Source: Gammaproteobacteria bacterium
Lineage (GTDB): Bacteria > Pseudomonadota > Gammaproteobacteria > Burkholderiales > Burkholderiaceae_B
Direction: 5' to 3'
Length of the DNA: 64,000 bases
Assembly: GCA_018815245.1 (NCBI GenBank)
Contig: JAHIXK010000008.1
Location: 62,001-126,000 of the forward strand
The notes under the pieces were generated by a model that saw only the letters and a list, made by a program, of their open reading frames with translations, was not told the origin of the DNA and did not search any database. Both the position numbers and the translations under genes were made by a program. Below are positions 18,325 through 26,022 of this stretch, piece after piece. Numbering within the stretch: position 1 is the stretch's first letter; each line of letters begins with the position of its first letter.

Positions 18325-18342
18325 AGTGTACATTTGTACTCT
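18325..18342. promoter_or_regulatory. Palindromic element 1 upstream of desaturase operon
   Basis: AG-T-GTACA-TT-TGTAC-T-CT is a two-fold symmetric site with one mismatched pair, lying in the AT-rich divergent region between the fimT-like gene and the ferredoxin-reductase gene. It shares TGTACATT with a second palindrome 74 bases downstream. Such pairs are typical regulator operators; the regulator is not in the window. Confidence 0.5.
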
Positions 18343-18399
18343 TCTGAGACTTTATTCTAGTTTTTTCGCCAAAATTACTTGCGAAAAACAGGCGTTTTT

Positions 18400-18417
18400 A
18401 TGTACATTGGTGCACAT
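18400..18417. promoter_or_regulatory. Palindromic element 2 upstream of desaturase operon
   Basis: ATGTACA-TTGG-TGCACAT has seven-base arms with one mismatch, and sits 24 bases before the chosen ATG of the reductase gene. It overlaps another in-frame ATG at 18400, which argues that 18400 is not the start. It resembles element 1 (shared TGTACATT). Confidence 0.5.
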
Positions 18418-18441
18418 CTGTTCACTAATGTGGAAAACGCA

Positions 18442-19554
18442 ATGAGAACCAACAGTCAACTAAGCAACAAAGTAGTCCGCGGACTCTCCAAAATTCTGGG
18501 TCAGGAGTTCGTTACTTTCTGGCTTGAGCAAGCGGGTAGCACGCAATCTGCTGACCGTTGCCTGGCCGAGGTGGTGCGCATTGACCGCGAAACAGCCGAT
18601 GCAGTCAGCCTGTGGTTGCGGCCCAATGCGCTGTTTACTGGTTTTGAGGCCGGCCAACACGTCAACTTAAGCATAACCATTGACGGTGTGGTGCACACTC
18701 GTTCTTATAGTTTCAGCAACGCACCCACAGAAAGTGGCCTTGTGCGCTTGACGATCAAGCAAACCCCAACCGGTTTGGTGTCGCGCTTCGTGGTGAACCA
18801 AATGGAAGTGGGTGCGGTGGTTGAACTCGGCGATGTATTCGGTGACATGACCCTTGCACACACTCAACCCATGCTGAACCAACAACGCCCCACCATGCTG
18901 TTGTTGGCAGCTGGTAGCGGCATTACCCCCATGATCAGTTTGATCGAAACACTGGAAGCCCAAGGCTGGCCTGCCGATGTCACGCTGATGAGTTGGGCAC
19001 GCAACCCTGATGATGTGTTGTTTGATTCAACACTGAAAGAGAAAACCAACAAACACTTCAAGTATGTGCGTTTGCTGGAAATCGGCGCCAACCTGGCCGA
19101 AGGTGATTTGGCTGGCCGCCCAAGCGCAGAACAGTTTGCAGCAGTTGCAGGTAGTTTGGACAACACCGATGTGTACGCCTGTGGCCCTGATGGTTTTATG
19201 GCTGCGCTGCGCGGCATTGTGGGCGACACGCCCAAGAGTTTCCATGCAGAGTCGTTTACCCCAATGGCTTTGACCGTGGATGAAAACGCAGAAGTAAAAA
19301 CATTCACTGTAACCCTGACCAAAAGCAATCGCATTCTGGAAGTGGCCAACAACAAGCCACTGTTGAAGGCGCTGCAAGAGCAGGGCATTAACCCCCCACA
19401 CGGCTGTGGCATGGGCATTTGCAACACCTGTTCTTGCGAAAAGCTGGCAGGCACCACGCAAAACATGCAGAACAAATCGGTGTGTGGCACCAACAACACG
19501 GCGCTGCGTTTGTGTATCAACGCTGCCCAAGGCCCGGTTTCACTGGACCTGTAA
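18442..19554 (+). CDS. Ferredoxin/flavodoxin reductase-type electron-transfer protein for the adjacent desaturase
   Basis: About 370 residues from the ATG at 18442 (weak GGAAAAC site upstream). The frame opens earlier at TTG 18379. Domains: a FAD-binding ferredoxin-reductase barrel (HTRSYSFSNAP, the R-x-Y-S FAD motif), an NAD(P)-binding domain (LLLAAGSGITPMISLIE; VYACGPDGFMAALRG), and a C-terminal plant-type [2Fe-2S] domain (C-x4-C-x2-C in CGMGICNTC plus a later Cys). This is the layout of reductases that feed membrane fatty-acid desaturases, such as Pseudomonas DesC. The desaturase gene follows by 30 bases, so the pair almost certainly forms one system. Confidence 0.88.
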   Translation: MRTNSQLSNKVVRGLSKILGQEFVTFWLEQAGSTQSADRCLAEVVRIDRETADAVSLWLRPNALFTGFEAGQHVNLSITIDGVVHTRSYSFSNAPTESGLVRLTIKQTPTGLVSRFVVNQMEVGAVVELGDVFGDMTLAHTQPMLNQQRPTMLLLAAGSGITPMISLIETLEAQGWPADVTLMSWARNPDDVLFDSTLKEKTNKHFKYVRLLEIGANLAEGDLAGRPSAEQFAAVAGSLDNTDVYACGPDGFMAALRGIVGDTPKSFHAESFTPMALTVDENAEVKTFTVTLTKSNRILEVANNKPLLKALQEQGINPPHGCGMGICNTCSCEKLAGTTQNMQNKSVCGTNNTALRLCINAAQGPVSLDL

Positions 19555-19584
19555 AAGCAAAACCTGAAAATACTGGAGCTGATC

Positions 19585-20676
19585 ATGAAAAAAGTTGACC
19601 GCAAATTGAGCCCCGCTGAACTGGAACAGTTTGGTGCCGAGATTGAAGCGATTCGCCAAAAGCATTTGGCGGACGTGGGCGAGCGCGATGCCAAGTACAT
19701 CACCAAGATTGAAAAAGCCGTGCGCTACACAGAAATTGCTGGCCGCGGAATGTTGATGGCTGGCATTTTTCCGCCCGCATTCATTCTGGGTACGCTAACT
19801 TTGGGTGTGTCAAAAATTCTGGAAAACATGGAGTTGGGCCACAACGTAATGCATGGTCAGTACGACTTCATGAACAACAAGCGTTTGACTGGCCAAACTT
19901 ACGAGTGGGACACTTGGTGTACCGCCGACAACTGGCGCTACAGCCACAACTACCGCCACCACACTTACACCAACGTGTTGGGTGAGGACCATGACATTGG
20001 TTATGGCGTGTTGCGTTTGTTTCCTGAACAAAAATGGGAACCCCGCTTTTTGGCCAACGTGCCTTTGATGGTGATTTTGGCCACTTTCTTTGAAAACCTG
20101 TTGGCGTTGCAAACCCTTGAACTTGAAAAAGTAATCAACGGCGAGAAAACCCTGAAGGAAACAAAAGACCGCGCCATTCCTACCTTCAAGAAGGCTGGGC
20201 GCCAAATTGTGAAGGACTACGTGTTCTTCCCGCTGTTGGCAGGTCCCTTCTTTCTGCCGGTGCTGGCGGGTAACTTCATTGCCAACATCATTCGCAATTA
20301 CTGGACCTTCGTGATTATTTTCTGTGGACACTTCACCGCAGATTCCGAAGTGTTCGACAAGTCCATCATCGAAGGTGAATCGCAGGCCCACTGGTATTTG
20401 CGTCAACTCAAGGGTTCATCGAACCTGACTGGTGGCAAGTTGTTCCACATCATGTCGGGCAACCTGAGCCATCAGATTGAACACCACCTGTTCCCCGAGG
20501 TGCCTGCGCACCGTTACGCCGAAATGTCGGTTGAAGTGCAGGAAATTTGCAAGCGTTATGGCCAGCATTACAACAAGGCTTCTTTGTTCAAGCAGTTCTC
20601 CACCGTGGTGGGCCGTGCGTTCAAGTACAGCTTGCCAAGCCTGAAGCGCAAGAACCAGGAGCCTGTGGCTGCTTGA
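19585..20676 (+). CDS. Membrane fatty-acid desaturase
   Basis: 363 residues, integral inner-membrane di-iron enzyme that introduces a double bond into acyl chains. All three histidine boxes are visible: HNVMH, HNYRHH (with HTYT) and HQIEHH (SHQIEHHLFPEVPAHRY). Hydrophobic segments lie near 55-75 and 215-245. The start ATG has GGAG upstream. Electrons probably come from the reductase encoded just before it. The substrate (acyl-CoA or phospholipid acyl chain) cannot be told from sequence alone. Regulation may go through the two palindromes upstream of the reductase gene. Confidence 0.92.
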   Translation: MKKVDRKLSPAELEQFGAEIEAIRQKHLADVGERDAKYITKIEKAVRYTEIAGRGMLMAGIFPPAFILGTLTLGVSKILENMELGHNVMHGQYDFMNNKRLTGQTYEWDTWCTADNWRYSHNYRHHTYTNVLGEDHDIGYGVLRLFPEQKWEPRFLANVPLMVILATFFENLLALQTLELEKVINGEKTLKETKDRAIPTFKKAGRQIVKDYVFFPLLAGPFFLPVLAGNFIANIIRNYWTFVIIFCGHFTADSEVFDKSIIEGESQAHWYLRQLKGSSNLTGGKLFHIMSGNLSHQIEHHLFPEVPAHRYAEMSVEVQEICKRYGQHYNKASLFKQFSTVVGRAFKYSLPSLKRKNQEPVAA

Positions 20677-20715
20677 TGTAATCCAATGGCTTTCCCGTTG
20701 CGTTATTGGATATTG

Positions 20716-20736
20716 TGCACCCTCCCAAGGGGTGCA
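20716..20736. other. Perfect 7-bp hairpin upstream of the outer-membrane protein gene
   Basis: TGCACCC - TCCCAAG - GGGTGCA, 31 bases before the next ATG, without a T-run. It could be a leader hairpin or processing site between the desaturase and barrel genes rather than a terminator. Confidence 0.4.
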
Positions 20737-20767
20737 TGGTATTGATAACAAACATAGGAAGTCAGCC

Positions 20768-21283
20768 ATGAAAAAACTAATCTCTGTTGCCGTATTGTCT
20801 GTAGCCGCGGCCACCCCCGCCTTTGCGCAAGGTCCTTATCTGGGTGCCGCATACAATAGCCTGGCCATCACCGACAGCCGCATCAATGGTGTTGAGCTTG
20901 ATGTGGATACCCTGGGCGTGGTGGGCGGCTATGAACTTAGCCCCAACCTGGCCATTGAGGGGCGTTTGTTGACCGGTGTGGACGAAGAGAACTCGGGCGC
21001 ATTCCGTGCCGAAGTCGATTCCTACATTGGCGCCAATCTTTTGGGCAAACTCCCATTGAATAATCAGTTCTCGTTGTACGGCACCTTGGGCTACGGCTTT
21101 CTTGATGCCAATATCAGTGGGCCCGGTTTCAATACAAACGACGATGATGGTGGCCTGAACTACGGTGGCGGTGTGATGTACACCGCAGGCAATGTGAACA
21201 TTCGTGCGGGTTACGAAATGCTTTACGACCGTGACAATGTGGAAGCCGAAGGTTTGAATTTGACTGCGACTTTTGCTTTCTGA
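20768..21283 (+). CDS. Small outer-membrane beta-barrel protein
   Basis: 171 residues from ATG 20768 (AGGAAGTCAGCC upstream). It has a signal peptide (MKKLISVAVLSVAAATPAFA) followed by a probable eight-stranded barrel of alternating residues ending in a terminal aromatic residue (NLTATFAF), as needed for outer-membrane assembly. The overall type is the OmpA-like/OmpW-like small porin fold (YLGAAYNSLAI; LYGTLGYGF). The specific role is unknown. The open frame before 20768 is not coding. Confidence 0.85.
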   Translation: MKKLISVAVLSVAAATPAFAQGPYLGAAYNSLAITDSRINGVELDVDTLGVVGGYELSPNLAIEGRLLTGVDEENSGAFRAEVDSYIGANLLGKLPLNNQFSLYGTLGYGFLDANISGPGFNTNDDDGGLNYGGGVMYTAGNVNIRAGYEMLYDRDNVEAEGLNLTATFAF

Positions 21284-21301
21284 TTGTGCAAGCCAACAGG
21301 G

Positions 21302-21320
21302 TGCAGCAAGGTGTGCTGCA
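21302..21320. terminator. Hairpin after the outer-membrane protein gene
   Basis: TGCAGCA - AGGTG - TGCTGCA, a perfect 7-bp stem 18 bases after the stop codon. It lacks a clear T-run, so it is only a possible terminator or transcript-stabilising hairpin. Confidence 0.4.
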
Positions 21321-21397
21321 TTCTGTGACTGCCGAACGACACTCGCTGAATGATCTGTCATTGTATGCATGGAAGTGATGGCTTTTAATGAGCCTTG

Positions 21398-21420
21398 TTG
21401 TTACTTTTCTTATGTAACAA
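21398..21420. promoter_or_regulatory. Inverted repeat upstream of the binding-protein/kinase operon
   Basis: TTGTTAC - nine bases - GTAACAA, perfect seven-base arms, 46 bases before the ATG of the periplasmic binding protein. A smaller C-run/G-run hairpin (about 21423-21441) follows. It may be a regulator site for the two-gene sensory operon. Confidence 0.45.
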
Positions 21421-21466
21421 TACCCCCCACACTTTTTGGGGCTTCTACCATTGGCAGAGAGTGTGA

Positions 21467-22423
21467 ATGATTCGCTTTGTTTTTCTTGTCGGAGTTTTTC
21501 TGTCGTCGGTTGCTTATGCTGCGCCGTTGCGCATCGGTGTGTCTGATTCGCTGATGTCGCTGCCCGTGTATGTGGCCGAGTCGGAGGGGTTTTTCGCGAA
21601 GCGAGGTGTCGGTGTTGAAATCGTGAATTGCCTGGGTGGCATGCGATGTTTTCAAAATATGCTCGATGGGAAGACTGAGCTTTCAACGGCAACGGAATTG
21701 CCGATGGTTTTTAACAGTTTTACGCGCAGTGATTTTGTCTTGCTAACCACCTTTGCCAGTGCGTCCAACCATGTGAAGGTGCTGGCTAGAAGCAGTGAGC
21801 GAATTGATGCTCCCCACAAGTTGTCGAACAAAACCTTGGGGTATGTGAAGGGTTCTTCCAGTCAGTACGTGCTGGATCTTGTGTTGGTATACAACGGAAT
21901 AGATCCTGGCAATGTAAAGCTCAAGGAACTCAAGCCTGAGAATGCGCTGACTGCCTTGGCCAACAAGGAGGTCGATGCGGTCAGCCTGTGGGAACCCTTT
22001 GTTTCCCGAATTCAGCAAGAATTGGGCAGTGATGTACAATTGGTTCCAATTCCAAAGTTGTATACTGAATCATTCAATTTGTTCGCGATGCAGTCGGTGG
22101 TCAAGAACAGGCCACAGGAGCTTGAACGGCTGATTCTGGCTTTGAAAGACAGTACGCAGTTTATTCAAACCCATCCGGACAAGGCAAAGGCTTTGGCTGG
22201 CAAGCGGCTTAAATTACCGATTGCAATGATTGACAGGGTTTTCGATGATTACCGTTTCCGGCTTGGCTTGAATCGCTCCTTGTATCGAACCATGGAAGGG
22301 CAAGCGCGTTGGGCTATTCGTGAGGGGCATGTCAGCAAGGCTTTGCTTCAACCCAACTACGGTAACTTGACGAACCCGTCTTTTCTTAAAAAAGTAGACC
22401 CAGGCGCAGTGTCGCTGCAATAA
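21467..22423 (+). CDS. Periplasmic substrate-binding protein, NMT1/THI5-like
   Basis: 318 residues with a signal peptide (MIRFVFLVGVFLSSVAYAA). The body matches the NMT1/SsuA-type binding-protein superfamily (LRIGVSDSLMSLPVYVAESEGFFAKRG is typical of strand-helix 1; ALTALANKEVDAVSLWEPFV of the hinge region). No ABC permease or ATPase is nearby. Instead the next gene, 12 bases later, is a hybrid histidine kinase. The likely role is to present a ligand to the kinase, not to import it. The ligand class (sulfonate, nitrate, pyrimidine-like) cannot be assigned. Confidence 0.87.
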   Translation: MIRFVFLVGVFLSSVAYAAPLRIGVSDSLMSLPVYVAESEGFFAKRGVGVEIVNCLGGMRCFQNMLDGKTELSTATELPMVFNSFTRSDFVLLTTFASASNHVKVLARSSERIDAPHKLSNKTLGYVKGSSSQYVLDLVLVYNGIDPGNVKLKELKPENALTALANKEVDAVSLWEPFVSRIQQELGSDVQLVPIPKLYTESFNLFAMQSVVKNRPQELERLILALKDSTQFIQTHPDKAKALAGKRLKLPIAMIDRVFDDYRFRLGLNRSLYRTMEGQARWAIREGHVSKALLQPNYGNLTNPSFLKKVDPGAVSLQ

Positions 22424-22435
22424 AAGGGAAGCACT

Positions 22436-24712
22436 GTGCGCGTTGAAACCAAAATCAATCTGGCTACGCTCAGCACGGTGGTTTGCGCGATTGTTTTGGT
22501 CTTGGGTAATTTGTTCGTTCTCAGCGAGCAGTTCAAAGGGCTGGATCGCACAGAAAAAGCGCAGACCATTACCCGCCTGTCTTCAAGCCTGTTGGTGTTG
22601 ACCCAGGAATATGTGTTGTTCAAATCTGCCTCGGTCGCGGAGGCTTGGTTCAGCACCCATCAAGAACTGGAGGGCCTGCTGGCGTCCACGTCTCTCTCAT
22701 TTCTTCGCCCTCAGGAACTAAACGACATTCACGAAAGCCTGGCAGAATTGAAGCCAATCTTCAATGAATTGAACCGCGGTGATCTATCCGGCAACATCAA
22801 TCCCGACTTTCTGGAGCGTCGACAAAGTTTGATTGTTGAGCGCCTGATTACGGAAACCTTGATGATCTCGGAGTTGGGTTATCGGTGGGCTGCGCAAGTG
22901 AACCAGAATCAGGCCAATAACCTGAAGGGGTTGACCTTGCTGGAATTTATTGGGCTGGGCAGTTTTGTGGTGGTGATTACCATGTTGGTTGTGCTGATGC
23001 GCCTGGGCGTGTTGAACCCTTTGGTCAAGCTCAAGCGCACGGCAGATGCAATTCGGCATGGTGATGAAAACGCGGTGTGTGATGTAAATACACACGATGA
23101 ACTGGGCGATGTGGCGCGGGCTGTGAACCAGATGGCGCACAATCTTGCGCATAAAAATAAACGGCTTCGTGAGGCCAATTCGCGGGTTGAAATGGCCAGT
23201 CAGGCGAAGACTGAGTTTCTGTCGAATATGAGCCATGAAATTCGCACACCGCTGAACGGGATTGTTGGTTTGACGTATTTGTTGAAAGACTCGTCAGTGT
23301 CAGGCAACCAGAGGTTGCTGTTGGATAGCCTGGAGAAAACGTCGCGTAACCTGATTGATTTGGTCAGTGACGTGCTGGATATTTCCAAGATCGAAGCCGG
23401 TAACATGGAGCTGGAGTCCAGGGTGTTTTCCACTTTGGAATTTTTCGACAAGGTGTCGGGCATCATGACCGGGGCCGCAGCCAACAAACCCATCGAATTG
23501 ATCATCGACCCGTCGGCAGGCATGCCCCTTGAGCTGGTGGGCGATGAGCTTCGTTTCAGGCAAATTGTGGTGAATCTGGTTGGCAATGCAATCAAGTTTA
23601 CGCAAATTGGCTATGTGCACCTGTCTATCCATGTGTTGTCCAACATAGATGGTGTGTGTCGTTTGCGTGTTCAGGTGCAAGACACCGGTGTGGGCATTTC
23701 CCCTCAGGGGCAAGCGAATCTGTTTCGCCAATTTCATCAGGCTGATGTTTCGGTGGCGCGTGAATTTGGTGGTTCTGGCCTGGGCTTGAGTTTGATCAAA
23801 AAGCTGGTAGAGATGATGAATGGAAGCTTGGGTTTTAGCAGCGAACTGGGGCAGGGCAGCACATTTTGGGCTGATATGGAATTTGAAACGGTCACCACGA
23901 CCGAGGTTCAGGTTCAGGAAGAATCAAAGAATACCCTGCTATTTGTTTCAGAAAATCCAATGTTGATACAGGCGATGAGCAATGCGGCCTCTTTGGTAGG
24001 GCGCAACTTCGAAGCCATGCCCAATTTGAAGCAAGCATTTCAGTGGGTGCAGGGTGGAGGCAAGTCGATTGGGGTTTTGCTGGACTTTCCCCGCGGGCCG
24101 ATCGAACGACTGGTCTGGCTGGAGTTCGTGAAATCAATGGGTGTACACGGGGTGCCGTGTGCGGTATTGCTACGCGGCGATGACCCCCCGCGTTTGCTGA
24201 GCCAGAAAATCAGTGAGGTGTTTACTGCCATCTATGTGAAACCCCTGACGCCGTTACAGCTTCAAAGCATGTTTATAGGTTCACATTCACATTTGATGGA
24301 TAGAACGGATTTTTCGAATGCCGAAATGGGCAAGCTGAATTTGCTGATCGTTGATGACAGCGAGTTGAACTTGAAGGTGCTGGAAGGCATATTGAGCCGT
24401 AAGCAGGCCAACATCACCAAAGCCTACAATGGCCTGGAGGCTTTGTCTTACCTGTTGCAGTTTGGCCATGGATTCAACGCAGTGGTGATGGATGTTCAGA
24501 TGCCATTGATGGACGGTCTGGAAGCAACGCGCGAATTGCGCAAGCATTCCTTCAATGCAGACTTGCCAGTGATTGGCTTGACGGGTGAAGTAAGCCCCGA
24601 AGACGAGAAACGTGCACTGCAGGCAGGCATGAGTGCAGTGTTGCACAAACCACTTCAGCCTGATGAATTGATGCTTTTGTTGAACAAGCTGATCAAGCCT
24701 GAGCAGGGCTAG
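22436..24712 (+). CDS. Hybrid sensor histidine kinase with two receiver-like domains
   Basis: 758 residues starting at GTG 22436. TM1 is at about 10-30, a helical periplasmic region at 31-167, TM2 at about 168-190 and HAMP at about 191-243. The HisKA domain has the phospho-accepting H267 (FLSNMSHEIRTPLNG), and the ATPase domain has N, G1 and G2 boxes (NLVGNAIKFTQ, DTGVGISPQG, GSGLGLSLIKK). A degenerate receiver-like segment at about 500-620 lacks a clear acidic pocket. A true receiver follows (LLIVDDSELN; VVMDVQMP with Asp near 686; K in LHKPLQP). No Hpt domain or DNA-binding regulator is adjacent, so phosphotransfer partners lie elsewhere. Paired with the binding protein upstream. Confidence 0.93.
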   Translation: MRVETKINLATLSTVVCAIVLVLGNLFVLSEQFKGLDRTEKAQTITRLSSSLLVLTQEYVLFKSASVAEAWFSTHQELEGLLASTSLSFLRPQELNDIHESLAELKPIFNELNRGDLSGNINPDFLERRQSLIVERLITETLMISELGYRWAAQVNQNQANNLKGLTLLEFIGLGSFVVVITMLVVLMRLGVLNPLVKLKRTADAIRHGDENAVCDVNTHDELGDVARAVNQMAHNLAHKNKRLREANSRVEMASQAKTEFLSNMSHEIRTPLNGIVGLTYLLKDSSVSGNQRLLLDSLEKTSRNLIDLVSDVLDISKIEAGNMELESRVFSTLEFFDKVSGIMTGAAANKPIELIIDPSAGMPLELVGDELRFRQIVVNLVGNAIKFTQIGYVHLSIHVLSNIDGVCRLRVQVQDTGVGISPQGQANLFRQFHQADVSVAREFGGSGLGLSLIKKLVEMMNGSLGFSSELGQGSTFWADMEFETVTTTEVQVQEESKNTLLFVSENPMLIQAMSNAASLVGRNFEAMPNLKQAFQWVQGGGKSIGVLLDFPRGPIERLVWLEFVKSMGVHGVPCAVLLRGDDPPRLLSQKISEVFTAIYVKPLTPLQLQSMFIGSHSHLMDRTDFSNAEMGKLNLLIVDDSELNLKVLEGILSRKQANITKAYNGLEALSYLLQFGHGFNAVVMDVQMPLMDGLEATRELRKHSFNADLPVIGLTGEVSPEDEKRALQAGMSAVLHKPLQPDELMLLLNKLIKPEQG

Positions 24713-24720
24713 AGTTCAGC

Positions 24721-25539
24721 TTATTTGGCGGCCACAATCCACATGTTGTCGCTGGTGGGTTGGCGGTCAGCCAGGCCAAACTGAACCACTTTCAAGCCAT
24801 GGCGGGTCACCAGTGCTTCCAGATTGCTCGGTGTGAAGTAGTTCACGTGATCGGGCAGGCGAAAACCGCACCATTTTTCAGCACGAATTTTTCGGTTCCA
24901 TGAGCCGTAGTTGGGCACTTTGATGATGACAACACCGCCTGGCTGCAATACCTTGGCCACACCTTTTAGCAAGCCGTCGGGTTCCACTTCATGTTCCAGA
25001 AATGCGCTCATCAACACGCCTGCAAAGTGATTGTCGGGTAGTTTTTGAATGCCGTTGAACGCGTTGTCGTGCATGATGCTGCCACCTCTTGGCTCCACAA
25101 CCTCGCTGGCAGCCTGCGCAAGGGCTTTGGACACTTCAATGCCGTGTGGCTGATATTTGGCAGGCAGGGTTGCCAGCAGGCCGCCTGCGGCACAACCAAT
25201 ATCGAGTACACGCCCGTCTGGAATGTATTTCTCGATCAATTCTGGCAGTTTGTTGCGTTTTAGGACTTTTTGGCGAAAATGTTTAAACGCGCGGCTCAGG
25301 CCTTGTTTAACCGGTTCGCGCTCTTCACGCACCTGGCGTTCCGTTTCCGATGTTTTTTCCCACGCAAATTCTTCGCTCAGCCTTTCATACACCGGTGCGC
25401 ACTTCAGGTACACAAACTGGCAGTTGTTGCATTCAATCATCGGCCATTCAGTGTTGCCATAACCCAGCGTTTTGGCATTTTCTGCGTCGGTCTGGCAAAA
25501 AGGGCAGCTGCGCGACACAAGGCGTGAACTAACATCCAT
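24721..25539 (-). CDS. Class I SAM-dependent methyltransferase with N-terminal zinc-ribbon-like motif
   Basis: 272 residues. The N-terminus has two CxxC pairs (CPFCQTD ... ECNNCQF), probably a small zinc knuckle. The methyltransferase fold follows (GRVLDIGCAAGGLLATLP is the SAM-binding motif I; LLKGVAKVLQPGGVVIIKVP the post-motif region). It is of the kind often found with polysaccharide or small-molecule pathways, but neither partner nor substrate is visible here. Convergent with the hybrid kinase gene; only eight bases separate their stops. Confidence 0.85.
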   Translation of the reverse strand: MDVSSRLVSRSCPFCQTDAENAKTLGYGNTEWPMIECNNCQFVYLKCAPVYERLSEEFAWEKTSETERQVREEREPVKQGLSRAFKHFRQKVLKRNKLPELIEKYIPDGRVLDIGCAAGGLLATLPAKYQPHGIEVSKALAQAASEVVEPRGGSIMHDNAFNGIQKLPDNHFAGVLMSAFLEHEVEPDGLLKGVAKVLQPGGVVIIKVPNYGSWNRKIRAEKWCGFRLPDHVNYFTPSNLEALVTRHGLKVVQFGLADRQPTSDNMWIVAAK

Positions 25540-25656
25540 TCTGAAATTCCCGTGGTTTGTTCATGTGGTTTGGTGAAATGTGTTAGTTTGGCAACGGTCG
25601 ACACACAGTCGAAAAAGATTGTACATCACCGGTTTTAGAACGTGGAGGAATTGGAT

Positions 25657-26022
25657 TTGAAACTCTTGTTAAGCTGGGTTCTACATGCTGTGGCCTTGAT
25701 GGCTGTGGCGTATTTGCTGCCAGGTGTTGTGGTTGAAGGGTTTTGGGCTGCTTTGTGGGCCGCTCTCATTTTGGGTTTGGTGAATACGGTGGTCAAGCCG
25801 ATCTTGCTGATTTTGACCCTGCCGCTGACCGTGCTGACACTGGGCTTGTTTTATTTCATCCTGAACGGCTTGATGTTTTACTGGGTGGGCTCAATTCTTG
25901 ATGGTTTCCAGGTCAGCGGTTTCTGGTGGGCTGTGCTTGCGGCACTGCTGTATTCGCCGTTTGCCACCTTCTTAAGCTCGATCCTGCTTCAGGAGAAGGT
26001 CAGGGTCGAGCGGATCGATTGA
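25657..26022 (+). CDS. Small four-helix membrane protein (PF04020/phage-holin-4-like family)
   Basis: About 121 residues, nearly all hydrophobic, with four predicted membrane helices (LLSWVLHAVALMAVAYLLPG; LWAALILGLVNTVVKPILLI; LTLGLFYFILNGLMFYWVG; FWWAVLAALLYSPFATFL). I favour the TTG at 25657 because a strong GGAGGA lies seven bases upstream; GTG 25642 would overlap that site. The family is widespread in chromosomes and has no proven holin activity. Ends directly against the convergent chemoreceptor gene. Confidence 0.82.
   Translation: MKLLLSWVLHAVALMAVAYLLPGVVVEGFWAALWAALILGLVNTVVKPILLILTLPLTVLTLGLFYFILNGLMFYWVGSILDGFQVSGFWWAVLAALLYSPFATFLSSILLQEKVRVERID

Noticed and set aside
25657-26022. 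Prophage holin
   Set aside because: The protein belongs to a widespread chromosomal four-helix family, and no other phage gene is nearby.
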